Origin: Candidatus Competibacteraceae bacterium
Lineage (GTDB): Bacteria > Pseudomonadota > Gammaproteobacteria > Competibacterales > Competibacteraceae
Assembly (NCBI GenBank): GCA_003989085.1
Contig: RXIV01000007.1
Span: 62,001 to 126,000 of the forward strand
DNA length: 64,000 bases
Direction: 5' to 3'
Part shown: piece by piece, positions 59,193 to 64,000 of the stretch
Layout: every line of letters starts with the position of its first letter
Position numbering within the stretch: the first letter of the stretch is position 1
Program-made: the position numbers and the translations under genes
The notes under the pieces: generated by a model
Seen by the model: only the letters and a program-made list of their open reading frames with translations
The model's database searches: none
What the model was told of the DNA's origin: nothing

Positions 59193-61352
59193 TTACTGAC
59201 CACCACCGCCCCCGCTGTCGGGTAGAGCTTGAGAAACGGCAAATTCTTGTCCGGCGATCGTCAGGGTTCCGGTGCGTGATGCAAAGCCCGAATTGTTTTG
59301 TACCAAGTATTTCACTGTGCCCGGCTCGGTTCCACTGCTTCCCGAAGTAATGCCAATCCAGTTCGTATTGCTTTGGGCGGTCCAAGAGCAGCCATTCTGG
59401 GTAGAAACGGCGACTTCTCCTAATCCACCCTGAGCGGAGAATTGCTTACTTTTCGGCGTAATGTCATAGCTGCATTGACCACCACCGCCCCCACCGCCAC
59501 TGGAATTGACTGCCTGGAGGCCCGGCAGGCTGCCGAATACGAAGGTTTGCAGGTTGAGGGCGCCATTCGCTTCAGCCGGTAAGTCGGTTAGATCGAATTG
59601 GCCCAAGGGCAAATTGTCGGCGCCGCCTTCGCAGCGCGGCGAACCCGGTCCACAGGTGAACACGCACCGGCCGCTGGCCAGGGCCAGACCACACGCCGGC
59701 TGGTTGTTGGCGTCTACCAGAGTGCCGGTCAGCCGGTAGCGGCCGGGACTCACCTCACTGCGGCTGGTGTTGATCGCTCCAGAACTGGAGCGGCTGCCGC
59801 CGCTGTTGACGAGTTGGATCGTGCCGTCCGACTGGACCACCTGGAGGCCCGGCAGGCTGCCGGACGCGAAGGTTTGCAGGTTGAGGGCGCCGCTCGCTTC
59901 AGTCGGCAAGTCGGTCAGATCGAATTGGCCCAAGGGCAAACTGTCGGCGCCGCCCTCGCAGCGCGGCGAACCCGGTCCACAGGTGAACACGCATCGGCCG
60001 CTGGCCAGGGCCAGACCACACGCCGGCTGGTTGTTGGCGTCTACCAGAGTGCCGATTAGCCGGTAGCGGCTGGGACTGACGGTGCTGATGGTGAGGTTGA
60101 TCGCGTGAGCACTGGAGGCGGGGGGCGGTGTTGTTTGCAGCAGGTTCAAAAAACCGCTGCCTCCGGGGCCAAGAACCTGGACTGGGGTATGGCGGTTGGT
60201 GGTGGTGCCGTCGCCCAACTGGCCTTCGTCATTGAATCCCCATGTCCAGACGGTGCCGTCGCTCTTCAGCGCCATGGTGTGAACGTAGCCCGCAGCGATA
60301 GCAGCGACATTACCCAAACCGGTCACTTGGACCGGGATGGCGCTTTGAGTAGTAGCGCCATTTCCCAACTGGCCGGATGAGTTGCTTCCCCATGCCCAGA
60401 CGGTGCCATCACTCTTTAGCGCCACGGTGTGCCAACCACCCGTAGCGATAGCAGTAACATTACCCAAACCAGTCACTTGGACCGGGATGGCGCTTTTAGT
60501 GGTGGCACCATTTCCCAACTGGCCGGAGGAGTTCTCCCCCCATGCCCAGACGGTGCCATCACTCTTTAGCGCCACGGTGTGCCAACCACGCGCAGCGATA
60601 GCAGTAACATTACCCAAACCGGTCACTCGAACCGGGATGGCGCTTCTGGTGGTAGTACCGTCACCCAACTGGCCGGAGGAGTTGCTTCCCCATGCCCAGA
60701 CCTCGCCATTACTTTTCAATGCCCCGGTATGCCAGTTTCCAGCGGCGATAGCGACAACGCCGCTGATCCCACTAACCCGGATCGGGGTATAGCGGTCGGT
60801 GGTGGTGCCATCGCCCAACTGGCCGGAGGAGTTCTCCCCCCATGTCCAGACTCTGCCGTCACTTTTCAGCGCAATGGTGTGATGTTCATCAAGCGGTATG
60901 GTCCCCATTAGGATTGATCTTCCGCCTGCTGCGAGAGCAATAACGTCGCTCAGACTGGTCACTTGATCTGGGATACTACGGTCGGTCCTGGTACTGTCGC
61001 CCAACTGGCCGGAGGAGTTGTCTCCCCACGTCCAGACAGTGCCGTCGCTCTTCAGCGACGCGGTATGGCGGTCGCTGGCTGCAATAGCAACGACGCTAGT
61101 CAGACCGGCTGTTTGGACTGGGGTACTACGGTTGGTAGTGGTTCCATCGCCCAACTGGCCGTACTCGTTACCCCCCCACGTCCAGACAGTGCCGTCGCTC
61201 TTTAGCGCCATGCCGTGCTTAAAACCCGCCGCAATAGCCGCTCCTCCGTAACTACCAGGCGGATTCACTGCCCTCGCTGGACCGTTGAACAAAATCAACA
61301 CAACCCACAGCGGGAAGGAGAGGAACCAAGCTGAGGAAAAGTAACGGGACAT
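59193..61352 (-). CDS. Secreted RCC1-repeat protein with BACON-like C-terminal domain
   Basis: A 719-residue exported protein (signal to about residue 32, GPARA). Residues about 35-410 hold about seven RCC1-type repeats ([26 protein letters not shown]), which form a beta-propeller. Two near-identical modules of about 110 residues follow ([33 protein letters not shown]). The C-terminal region ([35 protein letters not shown]) resembles a BACON domain. AAGGAA precedes the start at 61352. A surface adhesion or carbohydrate-binding role is plausible. Confidence 0.82.
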   Translation of the reverse strand: MSRYFSSAWFLSFPLWVVLILFNGPARAVNPPGSYGGAAIAAGFKHGMALKSDGTVWTWGGNEYGQLGDGTTTNRSTPVQTAGLTSVVAIAASDRHTASLKSDGTVWTWGDNSSGQLGDSTRTDRSIPDQVTSLSDVIALAAGGRSILMGTIPLDEHHTIALKSDGRVWTWGENSSGQLGDGTTTDRYTPIRVSGISGVVAIAAGNWHTGALKSNGEVWAWGSNSSGQLGDGTTTRSAIPVRVTGLGNVTAIAARGWHTVALKSDGTVWAWGENSSGQLGNGATTKSAIPVQVTGLGNVTAIATGGWHTVALKSDGTVWAWGSNSSGQLGNGATTQSAIPVQVTGLGNVAAIAAGYVHTMALKSDGTVWTWGFNDEGQLGDGTTTNRHTPVQVLGPGGSGFLNLLQTTPPPASSAHAINLTISTVSPSRYRLIGTLVDANNQPACGLALASGRCVFTCGPGSPRCEGGADSLPLGQFDLTDLPTEASGALNLQTFASGSLPGLQVVQSDGTIQLVNSGGSRSSSGAINTSRSEVSPGRYRLTGTLVDANNQPACGLALASGRCVFTCGPGSPRCEGGADNLPLGQFDLTDLPAEANGALNLQTFVFGSLPGLQAVNSSGGGGGGGQCSYDITPKSKQFSAQGGLGEVAVSTQNGCSWTAQSNTNWIGITSGSSGTEPGTVKYLVQNNSGFASRTGTLTIAGQEFAVSQALPDSGGGGGQ
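59514..60084. repeat. Direct repeat of about 245 bases inside the RCC1 gene
   Basis: The segment beginning CTGGAGGCCCGGCAGGCTGC at 59514 recurs at 59841 (period 327 bases). Copies run to about 59757 and 60084 with few differences, so the duplication looks recent. It encodes the two cysteine-containing modules. Confidence 0.85.
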
Positions 61353-61413
61353 GGGGAAATTCCTTAAAAAATTGTTCAATCCGATTACCAAAACAAGCCA
61401 AAAAACAAGAAAT

Positions 61414-61779
61414 TTAGGCCGCCAACCGCTCATAATGTGGAATGCGGGCCAGGATGTCGGCCATTACATCCCGCGCTTGCTCCATATCGTAATGATTTTG
61501 CAAGTTCAACCACGATTGCGGATCTGTTCCAAAGAACGCAGCCAAGCGCAATGCGGTATCGGTAGTCATACCGCGCTGTCCTTTGACGATTTCATTGATC
61601 CGTCGGGGCGAAACTCCAATCGCTTTAGCCAGCGCATATTGGCTGATACCCAATGGCTTCAAAAAATCTTCCTGGAGAATTTCCCCTGGATGAATTAATG
61701 GGGTTCGGTCGGCAGTCGGGTCAATGATGTCTGAAAAGTCGATTAATGGTAGATCCTCAACAGGAATGCTCATTGTCAT
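61414..61779 (-). CDS. higA: HigA-type antitoxin
   Basis: A 121-residue protein with a HigA/VapA-type helix-turn-helix: [31 protein letters not shown] (about 26-57 in shorter pieces) and [15 protein letters not shown]. The start is ATG 61779 just after GAGGAG. It lies seven bases after the normal end of higB and would bind its own promoter and neutralise the toxin. The toxin gene is broken (see next entry), so its present role may be only regulatory. Confidence 0.88.
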   Translation of the reverse strand: MTMSIPVEDLPLIDFSDIIDPTADRTPLIHPGEILQEDFLKPLGISQYALAKAIGVSPRRINEIVKGQRGMTTDTALRLAAFFGTDPQSWLNLQNHYDMEQARDVMADILARIPHYERLAA

Positions 61780-61786
61780 CGTCTCC

Positions 61787-62068
61787 TCAGTGATAATCCA
61801 CAACTTCAACATTCCAAGCGTTCCCATCACGCCATTCAAAACAAATACGCCATTAATCATTGATGCGGATGCTGTGTTGTCCAGCACGGTCACCGACTAA
61901 TGTTTCCAAGCGGTTGCCGGGCGGTATCCGCAAAAAATCCAAGGTCGTAGCGGCATGAAGCTGATCGAGACGCTGACGTAGCCGCCGATGCAAATCCGCT
62001 GGAAAACGCCGAACCGGTAAGCCGATAAATGCAGCGGCTGTTTCTTTGTTGGCGAACGTCTTGATCAT
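61787..62068 (-). pseudogene. higB: HigB-type toxin gene with premature stop
   Basis: A RelE/HigB-like mRNA interferase (MIKTFANKETAAAF start, LDQLHAATTLDFLRIPPGN and HSIRIND). The frame meets TAA at 61853-61855 where the family has glutamine (INDQWRICF). Beyond it the same frame continues without interruption as WRICFEWRDGNAWNVEVVDYH to a TGA at 61787-61789. A single CAA-to-TAA change would explain this. The lost part includes the conserved C-terminal strands, so the toxin should be inactive. Confidence 0.8.
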
Positions 62069-62077
62069 GGACACGAT

Positions 62078-62112
62078 GATAACGATTGTCGCTAATAACA
62101 GCCATCGTTATC
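62078..62112. promoter_or_regulatory. Perfect 9-base inverted repeat before higB
   Basis: GATAACGAT (62078-62086) and ATCGTTATC (62104-62112) flank 17 bases. It overlaps the livM stop and lies just before higB, a natural place for a HigA operator or a remnant of the insertion point. Confidence 0.45.
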
Positions 62113-63058
62113 GCCGGCGACAAACCAGCGTCCACCCGCGCCGCGCCCCCTGACTCAGTCCCACAAACAGCCCCTGTGGCAGAAAAATCATCACCGCCAT
62201 GAGTAATGCGCCGTGAATCAGCATCTCGTAATCCTCAAACACCACCAGCCCTTGATGCAGTAGAGTCAGGGCAATCGCGCCGAACGCCGCGCCAAAGGTG
62301 GACGCCATGCCGCCCAGCACCACCATGATTACCAAATCAATCGAAGCGCCCAAATTAAACGAGTCCGGACTGACAAAACCCTGTTGATGGGCAAACAGGC
62401 TGCCGGCAAAGGCGGCGAACAGCGCGGAAACGACAAACACCTGAGTTTTAGCGCGGGCGGTGTCAATGCCCATCATCCGGGCGGCGAACTCGGAGCCGCG
62501 CACCGCCCGCAGCGCCCGCCCGACTCGCGAATCGACCAGATTGAGCGATAGGCCAATGGCCAGCAGCGCCGCCGCCATAATCACCAAGTACCAGCGTTGA
62601 TCGCTATCCACTGTCCAGCCGGACAGGTTCAGCGGCGGAATGCCGGTCAGCCCGTCGGGACCGCCGGTCCAGCCGGTGGCCTGAACCATGATGACGTGAA
62701 TGATGATGCCGAAACCGAGCGTCGCCATCGCCAGATAGTGTCCGTGCAGGCGCAAAATCGGGCGGGCTAGTAACCAGGCGATTAGGCCGGCGCTGATTAA
62801 ACCCGTACCTAACGCCAGCAGGGGTGGGAAGGCGTAGCGGGTGGTCAGGATGGCCGAGGCGTAAGCGCCCATCCCGAAGAAAGCGGCGTGACCCAGCGAG
62901 ATTTGACCGGCATAGCCCATCAGCAGATTCAGGCCCACCGCGAGAATGACATTAATGCCAGCGGCAATGCCGACCACGGTAATGAAGTAGTTGTCGGGAA
63001 ATAGAACCGGCAATAGTCCGGCAATGATCGCCAGCATATAGAAACCGGTCAGACGCAT
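62108..63058 (-). CDS. livM: ABC transporter permease LivM
   Basis: A 316-residue permease with about nine membrane helices. LNLLMGYAGQISLGHAAFFGMGAY (spread over about residues 43-67) and the EAA-like loop GRALRAVRGSEFAARMMGID (about 178-197) are typical of LivM. It pairs with LivH. The stop TAA lies in the inverted repeat at 62078-62112. It starts three bases after livH. Confidence 0.93.
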   Translation of the reverse strand: MRLTGFYMLAIIAGLLPVLFPDNYFITVVGIAAGINVILAVGLNLLMGYAGQISLGHAAFFGMGAYASAILTTRYAFPPLLALGTGLISAGLIAWLLARPILRLHGHYLAMATLGFGIIIHVIMVQATGWTGGPDGLTGIPPLNLSGWTVDSDQRWYLVIMAAALLAIGLSLNLVDSRVGRALRAVRGSEFAARMMGIDTARAKTQVFVVSALFAAFAGSLFAHQQGFVSPDSFNLGASIDLVIMVVLGGMASTFGAAFGAIALTLLHQGLVVFEDYEMLIHGALLMAVMIFLPQGLFVGLSQGARRGWTLVCRRR

Positions 63059-63061
63059 GAT

Positions 63062-63937
63062 TCAGACCCGCTCCGTCACTTTATGACCGAATAACCCGGT
63101 GGGCTGAAAAAACAGCACCAACAATACGAACAGGAAAGCAATGGCGTCCTTGTAGCCGGAGGAGATCAGACCGGCGCTCAACGATTCCAATACACCCAGC
63201 AACAGCCCACCCGCCACCGCACCCATCGGATGGCCGATGCCGCCGACAATCGCGGCGGAAAAGCCTTTTAAACCCAGCATAATGCCGGCGTCGTAGGAGC
63301 TGAAGGTAATTGGAGCGATGAGAATCCCGGCTGATGCGCCCAACCCGGCGGACAGACCATAGGCCAGCCGTAGCATGACCCGGACGTTGATCCCGACCAG
63401 TTGGGCGGCGGTGCGATTGAATGAACAGGCCAGCAGCGCCTTACCCAGCAGTGTGCGGTTGAAAAAGAGGTGAACCAGCCCGACCAGCAGCACCGTTAGG
63501 CCCAGCACCCACAGACTCTGCGGCAACAGGGTCGCGCCGCCAAGATGCAGCGGCGCATCCCCGGAAAAGGGCGGCAGGGAGTGAAAGCCTTTACCCCACA
63601 GCAACAGCGCCACGCCACGCAGGAAAATGGCGGCGCCAATCGTGATGATGATGGTGCTGACTACCGGCGCACCGGCAGATGGCTCAATCGCAAATCGTTC
63701 CAGCAGCAGGCCGGCCAGCACCGTCAGTAAGGTCGCGGCAATGGCGGCTAGCGGCAACGGCCAGCCGGCACTCAGCAGGGCAATAGCGATCATTGCACCC
63801 AGCATCACGAATTCGCCTTGGGCAAAATTCACTACGTCGGAAGCGTTGTAGATCAGGGCGAAACCCAGTCCTACCAGCGCATAGGTGGAACCGACCGTGA
63901 TGCCGGTGACCAGAAATTGAACGATCTGCTCCAACAT
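63062..63937 (-). CDS. livH: ABC transporter permease LivH
   Basis: A 291-residue permease with about eight membrane helices. GSTYALVGLGFALIYNASDVVNFAQGE (about residues 16-42, in parts) and KGFSAAIVGGIGHPMGAV (about 224) are diagnostic of LivH. It follows livK by nine bases. Confidence 0.93.
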   Translation of the reverse strand: MLEQIVQFLVTGITVGSTYALVGLGFALIYNASDVVNFAQGEFVMLGAMIAIALLSAGWPLPLAAIAATLLTVLAGLLLERFAIEPSAGAPVVSTIIITIGAAIFLRGVALLLWGKGFHSLPPFSGDAPLHLGGATLLPQSLWVLGLTVLLVGLVHLFFNRTLLGKALLACSFNRTAAQLVGINVRVMLRLAYGLSAGLGASAGILIAPITFSSYDAGIMLGLKGFSAAIVGGIGHPMGAVAGGLLLGVLESLSAGLISSGYKDAIAFLFVLLVLFFQPTGLFGHKVTERV

Positions 63938-63946
63938 AGCTAACGG

Positions 63947-64000
63947 TTATTCGATGAGTTTCCAACCACCATTACGGATTTCCACCATCTTGAACGCATC
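63947..64000 (-). CDS. livK: Substrate-binding protein of the liv-type transporter (LivK-like), C-terminal fragment
   Basis: The last 17 codons of a minus-strand gene, ending DAFKMVEIRNGGWKLIE and TAA at 63949-63947. The position directly before livH and the ending are those of a periplasmic Leu/Ile/Val-type binding protein. The rest lies beyond the window. Confidence 0.7.
   Translation of the reverse strand, partial: DAFKMVEIRNGGWKLIE

Larger units (their letters stand above)
56228..62107. other. Gene island inside the liv operon
   Basis: Four genes and a broken toxin gene lie between livM and livG in the same orientation as the operon. The coiled-coil and kinase genes are visibly AT-rich compared with the GC-rich liv genes on both sides, and the livG start is buried in island sequence. 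No integrase, transposase or clear target duplication is seen, so the route of entry is not known. Confidence 0.65.

Overview
The window looks like a chromosomal segment of a GC-rich gammaproteobacterium. The evidence is the gene order tig-clpP-clpX-lon-hupB-(tRNAs)-ppiD, an rnf operon ending in rnfH, class I polyhydroxyalkanoate (PHA) genes and an rpoZ-spoT-ridA block. Anaerobic electron transfer plus PHA storage would fit a glycogen- or PHA-accumulating or purple-sulfur-type relative, but the genus is inference. No rRNA, CRISPR array or insertion-sequence transposase was seen.

Layout. 1-3.6 kb: the end of an rnf operon (rnfC partial, rnfD, rnfG, rnfE, rnfH). 3.7-4.8 kb: a cobJ-like methylase and a small membrane protein. 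5.0-6.9 kb: three exported proteins of unknown role. 7.0-8.5 kb: a membrane-anchored glutamate-synthase-like flavoprotein. 8.5-12.0 kb: a HugZ-like protein and yejB-yejA without yejE/yejF. 12.1-22.9 kb: fabI, ppiD, eight tRNAs, hupB and the lon/clpX/clpP/tig protein-quality-control block, then ridA. 22.9-25.4 kb: spoT-rpoZ. 25.7-32.0 kb: an MFS transporter, a lipoprotein, a vWA-PP2C-kinase triad with overlapping genes, and a TetR regulator. 32.3-36.3 kb: thiolase, serS and a MATE pump. 36.5-37.9 kb: two facing pseudogenes. 38.1-42.9 kb: DAHP synthase, then phaC overlapping a vWA gene that is followed by a J-domain gene. 43.2-44.2 kb: a dihaem cytochrome c peroxidase.

44.5-51.3 kb is one leftward metal/oxidative-stress locus: an ArsS-like radical SAM protein, the bufferin module (bufA1-bufB-bufC-doxX), a membrane-fused mercuric-reductase-like flavoprotein, and an ECF sigma factor with its zinc-binding anti-sigma factor. 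BufA1 is a small exported four-cysteine protein and BufB/BufC are its maturation pair, so the likely role is copper or metal buffering under ECF control.

52.7-64.0 kb is a leftward branched-chain/aromatic-acid uptake operon (livK partial, livH, livM, livG, livF, a CBS-ACT protein, paaK). It is split between livM and livG by about 6 kb of foreign-looking genes in the same orientation: a HigB/HigA pair whose toxin carries a premature stop, a secreted RCC1-repeat/BACON protein, a transmembrane Ser/Thr kinase and an exported coiled-coil protein. The last two are clearly AT-rich compared with their surroundings.
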